The position numbers were made by a program, and so were the translations under genes. The notes beneath the pieces are model-generated. The model saw only the letters and a list, made by a program, of their open reading frames with translations, made no database searches and was not told the origin of the DNA. A DNA stretch of 48,503 bases, from assembly GCF_017696085.1 (NCBI RefSeq), contig NZ_JAAORH010000002.1:1-48503 (forward strand), given 5' to 3'. Shown one piece after another: positions 16,820-23,633 of the stretch. The DNA is from Prochlorococcus marinus XMU1410. Its GTDB lineage: Bacteria > Cyanobacteriota > Cyanobacteriia > PCC-6307 > Cyanobiaceae. Every line of letters begins with the position of its first letter. The stretch's first letter is position 1.

Positions 16820-17221
16820 CTAATTTAACTTGTAATTAGTCATGATTGTTTTAATTACCGATTTTTTCGGATCTTTATTTGGATAACAATTAACAATTTT
16901 ATATTTACCACCTTTTCTATCTGTCTCAACAAGAGTAAATTGAACAAATTTTTCTTTTTCAACATTTGAAAAATCCTTTACTTCTATTTTGATTATTTCT
17001 TCATTTTTACTTTCAATTATTCTGGATTTACCTCCACAAAGACGAACAGCCGTTTCTTTAGTTACATAAAATAATTTTTTTTTATCATTAATGGATGATT
17101 TACCTTTCGTAATCGAAATTTCATCTTTTGTAATGGATAATTCTTCTTGGGTAATGGATAATTCATCTTTTGTACTGCAAGAAGTAAGAATAAAAATAAA
17201 TACAGCCAGTAGCTTTTTCAT
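16820..17221 (-). CDS. Small lipoprotein with heptad repeats, 133 aa
   Basis: A lipoprotein signal (MKKLLAVFIFILTSC) with lipobox LTSC is followed by a run of seven-residue repeats (ELSITQE, ELSITKD, EISITKG, KSSINDK). A globular part with two cysteines (VRLCGGK and KIVNCYP) completes the protein. I use ATG 17221 because a start at 17245 would overlap the upstream small gene. The function is unknown. The repeats could be a spacer from the outer membrane. Confidence 0.7.
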   Translation of the reverse strand: MKKLLAVFIFILTSCSTKDELSITQEELSITKDEISITKGKSSINDKKKLFYVTKETAVRLCGGKSRIIESKNEEIIKIEVKDFSNVEKEKFVQFTLVETDRKGGKYKIVNCYPNKDPKKSVIKTIMTNYKLN

Positions 17222-17228
17222 ATTTTTT

Positions 17229-17381
17229 TTAAATGATAAATTCACTTGTAATTGCTTTTAATTGTTTTTTATTTAGTTGGGTAAGATAGCTATGAATTTC
17301 TTTTCTACATAATCTGTCTTCAACTCTTTTACTTTCAAGAATTGAAAATGTAATGAAGTTAATAAGTTGATTTTTGTTCAT
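17229..17381 (-). CDS. Microprotein, 50 aa, unknown
   Basis: The frame from ATG 17381 to TAA 17229 encodes a basic helical protein, with NQLINFITFSILESKRVEDR and LTQLNKKQLKAITSEF. It lies 7 bp upstream of the lipoprotein start, probably co-transcribed. No family is recognised. Confidence 0.5.
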   Translation of the reverse strand: MNKNQLINFITFSILESKRVEDRLCRKEIHSYLTQLNKKQLKAITSEFII

Positions 17382-17500
17382 GTTTATCTTATAGGTCTCT
17401 ATTGTTAACTTTGAATTAAATTCTTATTAAATAAACTTTGACTATTAGAAAAATATTTAGTTTAGAAATTTAGAAGTTTTTTAAACAAATTTATTTTCTG

Positions 17501-17519
17501 CTTAATAACTTCTTAATCA
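17501..17519 (+). promoter_or_regulatory. Candidate Pho box upstream of the 17602 gene
   Basis: CTTAATAA (17501) and CTTAATCA (17512) repeat at exactly 11 bp, 83-101 bp before the next plus-strand start. The match to the Pho consensus is partial. Confidence 0.4.
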
Positions 17520-17601
17520 AATAATCTTAAATTCTAGGAAGTCTCCTATATTTTTACCCCTTGAATATTGAAGACATTAAATAAAAAAGAATAATAAGAT
17601 A

Positions 17602-17856
17602 ATGACTTCAAAAAATTCAACTTCACCCAAAAGCTCTAATCAAGAAAAAGAGATAGGACATATCAAATATTCTTATGAAGAAAGTTTTAAAAGAGAAAAT
17701 ATATCTCTTTTGGATGATTCGGTATTAATCAAAAATTATAATGATTCTCTTAAATCGCCTCAATCTAGGAGATTTTACAAAACATTAGATAATGAAGACT
17801 ATCATGACACAATCATGGTCCAAAATATTTTACCTCTAGATAAACTTTCTATTTAG
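17602..17856 (+). CDS. Small hydrophilic protein, 84 aa, unknown
   Basis: Rich in serine, asparagine and lysine with a low-complexity start (TSKNSTSPKSSNQEKE), then IKYSYEESFKRENISLLDD and a hydrophobic end (NILPLDKLSI). No signal peptide, membrane segment or recognised domain. A preceding Pho-box-like repeat makes phosphate control possible. Confidence 0.55.
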   Translation: MTSKNSTSPKSSNQEKEIGHIKYSYEESFKRENISLLDDSVLIKNYNDSLKSPQSRRFYKTLDNEDYHDTIMVQNILPLDKLSI

Positions 17857-17907
17857 AATTATTTTATTAAAAACTATTTTTAAAGATTTTTTATAGAGTA
17901 CGGTAAT

Positions 17908-18035
17908 TTAGTAAGAATCACTCTCGCCATGATAATTATTGAATGTTATTTTTATTTTACGTTCATCCAATATTTATATAACTGGACGCATGACATGGGA
18001 ATAGGGAACGGGATTCTCATTAACTGCATAAGACC
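17908..18035 (+). promoter_or_regulatory. Conserved leader of the 18036 gene
   Basis: This roughly 128-bp stretch is nearly duplicated before the paralogous gene at 30954-31124. Shared blocks include TAGTAA[GA]AAT[CT]ACTCTCGC, ACGTTCATCCAA, CTGGACGCATGA and AGGGAACGGGATTCTCATTA, up to the start codon. Conservation beyond the coding frame points to a structured 5' UTR, a promoter, or a small RNA. Confidence 0.65.
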
Positions 18036-18206
18036 ATGAATAACCTCTTACAAATAAGAGACAAAATCAAAAGAGCAAATAGGCTTCATCAAGCACAGCT
18101 CTTAGCAACAAAAAATGGAGAAGTAACTCCATATAGACAATCAGTCTTTGAAGTAAGAATCAAACAAGCACAAAAAGACATGCAATTGAGTGACTCAATA
18201 GATTAA
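18036..18206 (+). CDS. Duplicated basic microprotein, copy 1, 56 aa
   Basis: The product starts MNNLLQIRDKIKRANRLHQA and is helical and basic. Its paralogue at 30954-31124 differs at scattered positions (for example RDK/REK, HQA/YEA), a pattern of conservation that supports translation. No domain is recognised. It lies in the right part of the element, before the recombinase cluster, with a terminator at 18230-18267. Confidence 0.75.
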   Translation: MNNLLQIRDKIKRANRLHQAQLLATKNGEVTPYRQSVFEVRIKQAQKDMQLSDSID

Positions 18207-18229
18207 ATTCTTATTTGTAACTGATTAAA

Positions 18230-18267
18230 AAGAGAGGAGTTTAGTTTATTTAAACCCTCTTTTTTTT
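18230..18267 (+). terminator. Terminator after the 18036 gene
   Basis: An imperfect stem (AAGAGAGGAGTTTA against TTAAACCCTCTT) is followed by eight T. Its A-rich upstream side may also serve the converging recombinase transcript. Confidence 0.7.
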
Positions 18268-18275
18268 ATCCAAAT

Positions 18276-18506
18276 CTAATTTGTATCAGCTATATTCTTA
18301 AAGAAATCACAATAAGTCATCAATTCTGATTCGGTGGGAAGGGAAGGAAGTGGAAGAGCTTTCTTATTAGTGAAGTAATCACAATTAGGACTAACTCTTT
18401 TTAAGTTGTTTTCTAATTGGTCGAACTGAGCATCAGAAATTAGAGCATTACCATTACGATAATTTTCGTCATACCAATTAATTCTTTCTTCTAGATAAGT
18501 GCTCAT
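18276..18506 (-). CDS. Small protein resembling the N-terminal (Ia) domain of NAD-dependent DNA ligase, 76 aa
   Basis: The segment INWYDENYRNGNALISDAQFDQL fits the LigA Ia-domain pattern (YY...P.ISDAEYD.L) that binds the NMN part of NAD+. It is followed by LPLPSLPTESEL, similar to the loop after that domain. The adenylation, OB-fold, zinc, HhH and BRCT parts are all absent, so it cannot ligate DNA by itself. Its ATG overlaps the recombinase stop (TAATG), implying coupled translation. A nucleotide-binding or recombination-accessory role is inferred. Chance resemblance is possible given its size. Confidence 0.6.
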   Translation of the reverse strand: MSTYLEERINWYDENYRNGNALISDAQFDQLENNLKRVSPNCDYFTNKKALPLPSLPTESELMTYCDFFKNIADTN

Positions 18507-19774
18507 TATCCGACCCTATCAAATACTTTGGTTAGATTTTTATTTTGGAATCTAGCGTAAGATTTCAAGTTTGTATCGGGGTCATGTCCCATTGCTTCCG
18601 CAATTTGAGTTAGTGATCTCATAGTTCCATCATCTTGCGGTCTAGTGTGAGCAACATAAGCATATCTATGGCGGAAACTATATGGAGTTAACTCAAGACC
18701 TTCTGATTGAGCTTCATGGCATAAAACTTCCCAACAGCCACTAACACTTCTTCTTCTTAAATACTGACCAAGGTTCTGCCCTCCTTTTCCTTTTGGTATT
18801 TCTGGTAATTTTTCTCCCGCTGCTAATCTTCCGATTAATCCTTCTGACCAATCAAAAGGAGTTCCATCTAAATCTAGAACCTTTAAACCTAATAATTGTC
18901 TTTCTCTAACCCTAGAATTTTGCTTCTGATAAGTACACCAAAGTTCTGGTTTTTTACTATGTTTGTTTCTTATTACCAAATGTCTAAGCTCTTCTGGTCT
19001 TAGACCAAATACTGCACACAGTTGGACAGCAAACTTCCATTTTTGTGCTTGCTCATTATCTGGGTTAAAGTCAAAAGCTTCCACCAATCTATTGATTTGA
19101 AAATCAGTTAATGGATAACCTATTCTCTTATTTGTTTTGACTTGGTTATTGCTCAACCTTTCTTCCATAGAAAGTTCTGGAGGAAGCCAATAAGATGGGA
19201 AGTCTTCCTCCCTAACGCAATAATTTAGAAACTTATTTAGAGAAATTCTCATGTGTCTTCTCATTTGAGTTCCAAATTGCCAACCAATTAATTTTTTATA
19301 TTGGCCATGCTTATATTCATTAAGAACTTTCTTACATAAAGTCTTTGCATTTTCTGGTTTGTGTTTGGTTCGATTCATATATTCCATAACTCCTTCTAAA
19401 ACAGGCAAGTGCTTTTTCTTCCAAGTAGCTTCTCCAATAGCGAAAGAGTTTGCTTTTCTGTAATTAACTAAAGCTCTTTCCCAATCAAGTTGGATTTCTG
19501 TAGAAGTTTGCTTAGTTAATTTGAAAGCAGTTTTTAAAGGTATTTTCTTATTGCTTTCCAAATATGCTTCCGCACCAATCCTTATAAAGTCAAAAGCATC
19601 TGGCCATTGATCTTTCTGCCATGCAAAAGGAAGGTTTATTGATGAGAATCCTTCTTTCTTATTTCCTACTAAAAGACGCATATTTCCTCTATCGTTTGAA
19701 ACTTGCCAACCAGAACCAATCTTGCTCTTAATAGCGTATCTAAACTCTTTAACCCAACTTTCTGTTGCAGACAT
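18506..19774 (-). CDS. Tyrosine recombinase/integrase of the element, 422 aa
   Basis: The C-terminal catalytic domain shows Arg259 (GLRPEELRHL), Arg368-His369 in TPYSFRHRYAYVAH, His397 in EAMGHDPDT, and nucleophile Tyr406 in LKSYARF. The usual box II histidine three residues before Arg368 is a tyrosine (Tyr365). An N-terminal core-binding region spans about residues 95-210. Its length and form fit the tyrosine recombinases of tycheposons. It is 146 bp from the right att repeat and is oriented away from it. It should integrate and excise the element at tRNA-Pro. Confidence 0.92.
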   Translation of the reverse strand: MSATESWVKEFRYAIKSKIGSGWQVSNDRGNMRLLVGNKKEGFSSINLPFAWQKDQWPDAFDFIRIGAEAYLESNKKIPLKTAFKLTKQTSTEIQLDWERALVNYRKANSFAIGEATWKKKHLPVLEGVMEYMNRTKHKPENAKTLCKKVLNEYKHGQYKKLIGWQFGTQMRRHMRISLNKFLNYCVREEDFPSYWLPPELSMEERLSNNQVKTNKRIGYPLTDFQINRLVEAFDFNPDNEQAQKWKFAVQLCAVFGLRPEELRHLVIRNKHSKKPELWCTYQKQNSRVRERQLLGLKVLDLDGTPFDWSEGLIGRLAAGEKLPEIPKGKGGQNLGQYLRRRSVSGCWEVLCHEAQSEGLELTPYSFRHRYAYVAHTRPQDDGTMRSLTQIAEAMGHDPDTNLKSYARFQNKNLTKVFDRVG

Positions 19775-19801
19775 AAAACAACCTAGTGCTGTCCTATTTT
19801 C

Positions 19802-19860
19802 TACGGAAATCCGTGGAATTACAACCTATAAATGCAAAAGTGTGCAGTCTCGTGCAGTCT
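19802..19860. promoter_or_regulatory. Right-end recombinase arm-like repeats and integrase promoter region
   Basis: TACGGAAATCCGTGGAAT (19802-19819) contains an inverted CGGA/TCCG pair and shares TCCGTGGAAT with the left end. A tandem GTGCAGTCTC/GTGCAGTCTT occupies 19842-19860. Both lie between the recombinase start and the att repeat, where arm-type sites and the recombinase promoter are expected. Confidence 0.5.
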
Positions 19861-19919
19861 TATTCATAGTATGACTTCAGTTATAGCATAGATACCTTTG
19901 TCTCACTAGAGGGGACTTA

Positions 19920-19958
19920 GTGCTTTGGGAGCACTAGGTCGCAGGTTCGAATCCTGTC
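19920..19958 (+). repeat. Right att direct repeat (39 bp), tRNA-Pro fragment
   Basis: Identical to 1247-1285. Beyond it the tRNA acceptor end is degenerate (ACCCAGTC instead of GCCCCGA), so this copy is the incomplete one. The rest of the 19959-20105 gap shows nothing. Confidence 0.88.
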
Positions 19959-20105
19959 ACCCAGTCTTAAATAATCCAAGTTATGGAAATGCTTCTCAGA
20001 CTATTTTTTATTTTTTAAAATCTCAAATTAAAAAGGAGAGTTAGTTTTACATGCTTTTTACGTAATCTTGCCTTAGATAACCGTGGCAAATAGTAATCAT
20101 TTAAT

Positions 20106-20375
20106 TTAAAATCTTCGAAAGCATGAGTCCCCAATTAACAAGATCTTTAAATATTTATTTTTAGTTTTTTTAATTTTTATAAGATAATTAGGATTAATTG
20201 AGAAAAGGGTCCCAATTTTTACAGAGCCATCACTACCGTCTTTGAGGATATTAAAAAAACATTTTCTGCTATTTCCAGAAATAATTCCAGGCCAAATTGA
20301 AATAACACCTATAGAAAACCCTAAAATAAAAATTGGAATTATTTGAAGATAAAAGATTTTATAAAATTTTCGCAT
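20106..20375 (-). CDS. Small membrane protein, 89 aa, unknown
   Basis: A basic start (MRKFYKIFYL) and one hydrophobic segment (IIPIFILGFSIGVISIWPGII) are followed by a basic soluble tail with cysteines. Its stop abuts an AT-rich region just outside the right att site. No family is recognised and the gene may be degenerate. Confidence 0.4.
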   Translation of the reverse strand: MRKFYKIFYLQIIPIFILGFSIGVISIWPGIISGNSRKCFFNILKDGSDGSVKIGTLFSINPNYLIKIKKTKNKYLKILLIGDSCFRRF

Positions 20376-20459
20376 AAAGATTAATACCTTACATATAAAG
20401 TAATTTAATTTTCTGATTCAGCATAAATATCAAAAGTATTTGCACCCTCCAAGCGATCT

Positions 20460-20475
20460 AATCCTGTCGCCCCGA
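20460..20475 (+). repeat. Third tRNA-Pro 3' tail (16 bp), old att remnant
   Basis: AATCCTGTCGCCCCGA equals 1277-1292, the T-arm and acceptor end of the same tRNA-Pro. It lies 0.5 kb beyond the right att copy and suggests an earlier or nested integration. Confidence 0.7.
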
Positions 20476-20714
20476 CTCTCATCATCCAATTTATATTAGT
20501 CTTTCCTAACCAATCATTTTTATTTTTTAAATTCTGTCCTAAATGCTTGCGGACAAATATCAATTTATTTGTCACGACAAACTTCGTAGAACCAAGCAAA
20601 CAAAAAGAACTACGATTTGAATTTCTGAATAAAATGCTTACTACTTGCACCGCAGGTAAATTAAGGCTTGGTTATCCTGAATCAATAATCCCTGAAGAAA
20701 TACCTTTTTAATTA

Positions 20715-21029
20715 ATGTTGCGACTTCTTCCGTTACCGATTTTTATTTGCATTTATCTATTTTCTTGGTGGAGATGTAAAAAAAATATTATCGCTAGTGA
20801 TAAGCAACTAAAACCTTGTATTGATTGGGCATATATAAAAAATTTACCTCTCCCACCAAAACCTTCTTTTGTAGAGTTTTATATTGTTTATGTCTCTTCT
20901 TTTTTTAAATTTCCCTTTGGGATAATTATTCAACAATTACCTTTTGCGAAGAAAGTAAGATACTACGAAAGAGAAATGAAATTAATATTTGATAAATGGA
21001 ATCTAGAAAAAATTAAAAAAAATAATTAA
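20715..21029 (+). CDS. Membrane-anchored protein, 104 aa, unknown
   Basis: An N-terminal hydrophobic segment (LRLLPLPIFICIYLFSWW) is followed by a basic stretch with cysteines. A second, weaker hydrophobic region (FVEFYIVYVSSFFKFPFGIII) precedes a charged helix (RYYEREMKLIFDKWNLEKIKK). This suggests one or two membrane passes. The protein is not recognised. Confidence 0.6.
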   Translation: MLRLLPLPIFICIYLFSWWRCKKNIIASDKQLKPCIDWAYIKNLPLPPKPSFVEFYIVYVSSFFKFPFGIIIQQLPFAKKVRYYEREMKLIFDKWNLEKIKKNN

Positions 21030-21161
21030 CTAATTTATTGATATGCCTGGAGTAAAGATATATAAATTCCTAAATAATACAAATATTGCTACACCTATTC
21101 CCATAACTGTAGTGTGTTGATTATTCCAAAAATAAGTTATAAATTCCATTGATTGGGAAAT

Positions 21162-21311
21162 TTAGATTTTTTTAGCCCTATGAGCTCTATTCATAACTTT
21201 TCTCAAAATATTATTTTTAATTGATAAATCAGAAATACAGTAAAGAGTTAAAAACAAAATTACTTTTGCAAAAAATGAGATTTGCATAATAAAAAATAAC
21301 TCTATACTCAT
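21162..21311 (-). CDS. Possible single-pass microprotein, 49 aa
   Basis: ATG 21311 to TAA 21162 encodes a hydrophobic N-terminal half (IELFFIMQISFFAKVILFLTL) and a basic C-terminus (RKVMNRAHRAKKI). This shape is common among cyanobacterial microproteins, but no homologue is recognised. The flanking 21030-21479 stretch otherwise shows no gene. Confidence 0.35.
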   Translation of the reverse strand: MSIELFFIMQISFFAKVILFLTLYCISDLSIKNNILRKVMNRAHRAKKI

Positions 21312-21479
21312 AAAAACAAATTTCATCAAAACTGCCAATTTTTTACAAGACCTTACAGGAGGTATTTTTAAAAGTTGAATACGAAAGACTGAAGAAAAAA
21401 CAAATACAACAAGATCAACAAACTTAGCGTTCGGAGAAGCTCCTGTTAGATATAAGATAGAGTTAATAGAAAGAGACTT

Positions 21480-21629
21480 ATGAAGGAATTAGAAGAAAAT
21501 ACTATCGAACAAATAAGAACTCTTCTTAATTATTTAGAGCAAACAGATCTATTAAAAAACAAGGATATTCTTAGATGCTTAGATGTAATAGCAAGAGAGT
21601 ATGGCGGAGAAGTAGTTGACAAAAATTAA
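21480..21629 (+). CDS. Helical microprotein, 49 aa
   Basis: Frame from ATG 21480 to TAA 21627. The product is acidic and helical (ELEENTIEQIRTLLNYLEQ, IAREYGGEVVDKN). Its stop is immediately followed by the ATG of the next gene (TAAATG), so the two are a coupled pair. Function unknown. Confidence 0.6.
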   Translation: MKELEENTIEQIRTLLNYLEQTDLLKNKDILRCLDVIAREYGGEVVDKN

Positions 21630-21815
21630 ATGGCAAATCCAGATCAAAAAACAATATTGCTAGAACAAGCTTATGACGAACTAAAGGCAATTTGTACTAA
21701 GTTTCAAGACCAATCTGGAGCTACAGATATGGAAGTAAAAACTTTACTTCGAGAACTTGCGAGGGTTTATGAAAAAGATATAGATGACAACTATGACATA
21801 GATTGGGAAGTTTAA
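21630..21815 (+). CDS. Acidic helical microprotein, 61 aa
   Basis: Begins directly after the preceding stop. Helical, with TILLEQAYDELKAICTKFQD and VKTLLRELARVYEKD, and ends in a very acidic tail (IDDNYDIDWEV). The two adjacent proteins might associate. No family is recognised. Confidence 0.65.
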   Translation: MANPDQKTILLEQAYDELKAICTKFQDQSGATDMEVKTLLRELARVYEKDIDDNYDIDWEV

Positions 21816-21930
21816 ATAAGTTTATTTGATATTCTTTTGCTATAAATTAATTGAGGCCAAACCTCGTCAGCACACTCAACGTTTGCTGCAAGACATAAAT
21901 TGATTCAATATAGTTGCGAATCGATTTAAT

Positions 21931-21966
21931 AACCCTTTCGGTAGTTGGAATTTCTGGAAGGGTTTC
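21931..21966 (+). terminator. Possible hairpin/terminator downstream of the microprotein pair
   Basis: AACCCTT (21931-21937) pairs with AAGGGTT (21958-21964) and is followed by T-rich TCTTGTT. The long loop makes it weak. The preceding 21816-21930 stretch is unassigned. Confidence 0.4.
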
Positions 21967-21969
21967 TTG

Positions 21970-22125
21970 TTACTGATATTTATTTAGTAATCGGTTATAA
22001 ATTACCAACAATACTATTACTCCAACTATTCCATAAATTGCATGGTATGGGTCGTGGTGATTCTGCCAAAGCTCCTTTAAAAATAACTTCAATAATTCAT
22101 AGCTATTGCCTAATGAGAATAACAT
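21970..22125 (-). CDS. Single-pass microprotein, 51 aa
   Basis: ATG 22125 to TAA 21970 encodes a polar start (ELLKLFLKELWQNHHDPYHA), then a clean membrane helix (IYGIVGVIVLLVIYNRLL) and a short basic tail. The histidine/aspartate motif NHHDPYHA before the helix is notable. An overlapping plus-strand frame is judged to be a shadow. Confidence 0.6.
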   Translation of the reverse strand: MLFSLGNSYELLKLFLKELWQNHHDPYHAIYGIVGVIVLLVIYNRLLNKYQ

Positions 22126-22199
22126 CCATAAGATTTTTCTCTAATTAATTTGCATAATTTCTTACAACTGTTAATTTTAGTGGGCTTCAATAAATTCAA

Positions 22200-22424
22200 A
22201 TGCAAGATCAAAAAATTGAAAAGATAGCAGCTTTTGCAGTCAACATAACTAAGATGCTGGTAATAATTTATCTAGGCTTCGTAGAAGTATTTAAAATTGC
22301 TAAATTACTTATAGAGAATTTAAATACTGAATTTGATATTTCTCGAAAATGGGCTTCACAAAATTATTCAATTCTAAAAAAACGACTAGCGGAAGATAAA
22401 GTAGCGGGTGTTATAGAAAATTAG
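22200..22424 (+). CDS. Small protein with one membrane helix, 74 aa
   Basis: The hydrophobic segment AFAVNITKMLVIIYLGFVEVF (about 11-31) is followed by an amphipathic charged C-terminal half. Function unknown. It is convergent with the 22437 gene. Confidence 0.6.
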   Translation: MQDQKIEKIAAFAVNITKMLVIIYLGFVEVFKIAKLLIENLNTEFDISRKWASQNYSILKKRLAEDKVAGVIEN

Positions 22425-22436
22425 TAAGCTTTATAT

Positions 22437-22700
22437 TTACGCAACAAGTTTGATCGAATATACGGCATCCTTACAATTATTTTTTTTATCCCATTCCTTT
22501 GCGAAAGGAGATTGCATCTCTGCACCTAATTTTTCTAAGTCGGTACAGTTCATTAATAAATGAGATTTGTGTTCATTCACTTTTACAAACTCATAATCAG
22601 TTACAAACTCTTTGCACATTTCTTCAAGAAATAATGTCGTTACATCATTTTTAAATTCTTCAAATGTACAGCTAAAAGTTGAGATGATGAGAGTGTTCAT
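22437..22700 (-). CDS. Small DUF3764-like protein, 87 aa
   Basis: A compact alpha/beta form with an N-terminal strand (TLIISTFSCTFEEFKNDV) and later HLLMNCTDLEKLGAEMQSP. It resembles the ferredoxin-like DUF3764 family by shape only; the 34020-34301 protein is a better member. The gene's start lies 25 bp from the 20-bp shared motif at 22725-22744. Confidence 0.55.
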   Translation of the reverse strand: MNTLIISTFSCTFEEFKNDVTTLFLEEMCKEFVTDYEFVKVNEHKSHLLMNCTDLEKLGAEMQSPFAKEWDKKNNCKDAVYSIKLVA

Positions 22701-22705
22701 TAAAA

Positions 22706-22724
22706 AAGGAGCTAAATGCTCCTT
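22706..22724 (-). terminator. Terminator of the 22751 gene (minus strand)
   Basis: A 7-bp stem AAGGAGC/GCTCCTT with loop TAAAT is followed on the minus strand by a run of T. It overlaps the promoter zone of the 22437-22700 gene. Confidence 0.7.
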
Positions 22725-22744
22725 ATTTTAGATCGACTGTCAAT
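22725..22744 (-). promoter_or_regulatory. Shared 20-bp motif, copy 1
   Basis: Reads ATTGACAGTCGATCTAAAAT on the minus strand, upstream of the 22437-22700 gene. Close relatives lie before rluF (24814-24833) and the SRAP gene (25877-25896). Confidence 0.5.
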
Positions 22745-22750
22745 CTTTTT

Positions 22751-23023
22751 CTATGAGTAGACTTTGGCAACTATTGGACCAGCTTCTTCATCGGTAAATA
22801 CAGGTGTAGTTTCCCAATTGAGAAATTCACCCCATTCAGCGGCATGTTGATATATTGCTTTTGGATCATCAGTCTTTAAAACTATCCAACCCTCTAGAGA
22901 ACCGGGTGCGTGATATCTTCCAATCATCTCAACTCCAGGATAATCTCCCCCACCACCAAGAAATTTTTCTGCACCTTTTTGATGATATCCGGCCTTAAAT
23001 GACCAATGCTGAACAAAAAGCAT
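22751..23023 (-). CDS. DUF3303-family protein, 90 aa
   Basis: The start MLFVQHWSFKAGYHQKGAEKF, central GRYHAPGSLEGWIVLKTDD and end WGEFLNWETTPVFTDEEA match the DUF3303 pattern (an alpha/beta-barrel dimer-like small domain). One of three such genes in 4.6 kb, with 23228 and 27067. No enzyme activity is known to me. Confidence 0.8.
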   Translation of the reverse strand: MLFVQHWSFKAGYHQKGAEKFLGGGGDYPGVEMIGRYHAPGSLEGWIVLKTDDPKAIYQHAAEWGEFLNWETTPVFTDEEAGPIVAKVYS

Positions 23024-23227
23024 TTTATTTTTTAATTTTTATTGGCTTTCTATTACTAGCAAAAATAATAATTACTGAAAACAAATAGTTTTAATTGCCC
23101 ATTTTTGAAGATCCATCAATGAAACCATTAATTGAGAGTGGCGGTCATATTTACGATTCAACTGTTATTTCAAGCAACTTTTAATTGAAATTCAAACTAA
23201 GATAAGAGGAAATTAGCACCTTTTTTT

Positions 23228-23509
23228 ATGCTGTTTCTAATTTCTTATAAATTTACTGATGCAAACGCCCAAGACAAGGGGTCCAAAATGTTAAAAGAAT
23301 GGTACGACAAAGAAGGGCCACAAAATAGACCAGAGGGTTATGACGTTAAATCTTGGATTTTCTTACCTCAACATGGCAATGGTTACTCTGTTGTAGATGC
23401 TGATTCTTTAGAAACTATTTGGAAACAGTGGAGTCCTTGGAGAGAATTATTGGAATTTACCATTGAACCTTGTGCAGATTTAGATCAAACAGTAGCTCTA
23501 TATTGTTAA
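23228..23509 (+). CDS. DUF3303-family protein, 93 aa
   Basis: MLFLISYKFTDANAQDKGSK, GYSVVDADSLETIWKQWSPW and LLEFTIEPCADLDQ follow the DUF3303 layout. It is divergent from the 22751 paralogue. Function unknown. Confidence 0.75.
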   Translation: MLFLISYKFTDANAQDKGSKMLKEWYDKEGPQNRPEGYDVKSWIFLPQHGNGYSVVDADSLETIWKQWSPWRELLEFTIEPCADLDQTVALYC

Positions 23510-23633
23510 AGAAAAACTTTTTACTTGTATAAAAATATAAGAATTAGCAATTATGCATCGATTCAAATAAATAATGCTTATTTAACCTATTTAGCCTTTT
23601 TATTTTTTAATATATGAGAAATTAAACTTCTAA

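Larger units (their letters stand above)
1247..19958. mobile_element. Tycheposon-like integrative element carrying an arsenate/phosphate cargo (~18.7 kb)
   Basis: Both ends carry the identical 39-bp tRNA-Pro fragment. The left end holds HTH proteins and a VapE/SF3-type helicase (1764-4587). The right end holds a tyrosine recombinase (18506-19774) whose promoter faces the att repeat. This is the architecture described for tycheposons in Prochlorococcus: tRNA target, tyrosine recombinase, helicase/primase replication module, and variable nutrient cargo. The cargo is arsR-gap-arsJ-chrA, pstS, a porin, a phytase-like protein, phoR, phoB and several microproteins. No capsid, portal or terminase gene is visible, so any packaging would depend on a helper phage. 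The cargo could instead be older island DNA trapped between two att copies of separate events. Confidence 0.75.

Noticed and set aside
20405-20650. Minus-strand 81-residue frame
   Set aside because: It crosses the tRNA tail remnant (VGATGLDRLE) and shows no domain or ribosome-binding site; probably a shadow.
21945-22148. Plus-strand 67-residue frame
   Set aside because: The opposite-strand 51-residue frame has a clean membrane helix and better composition.
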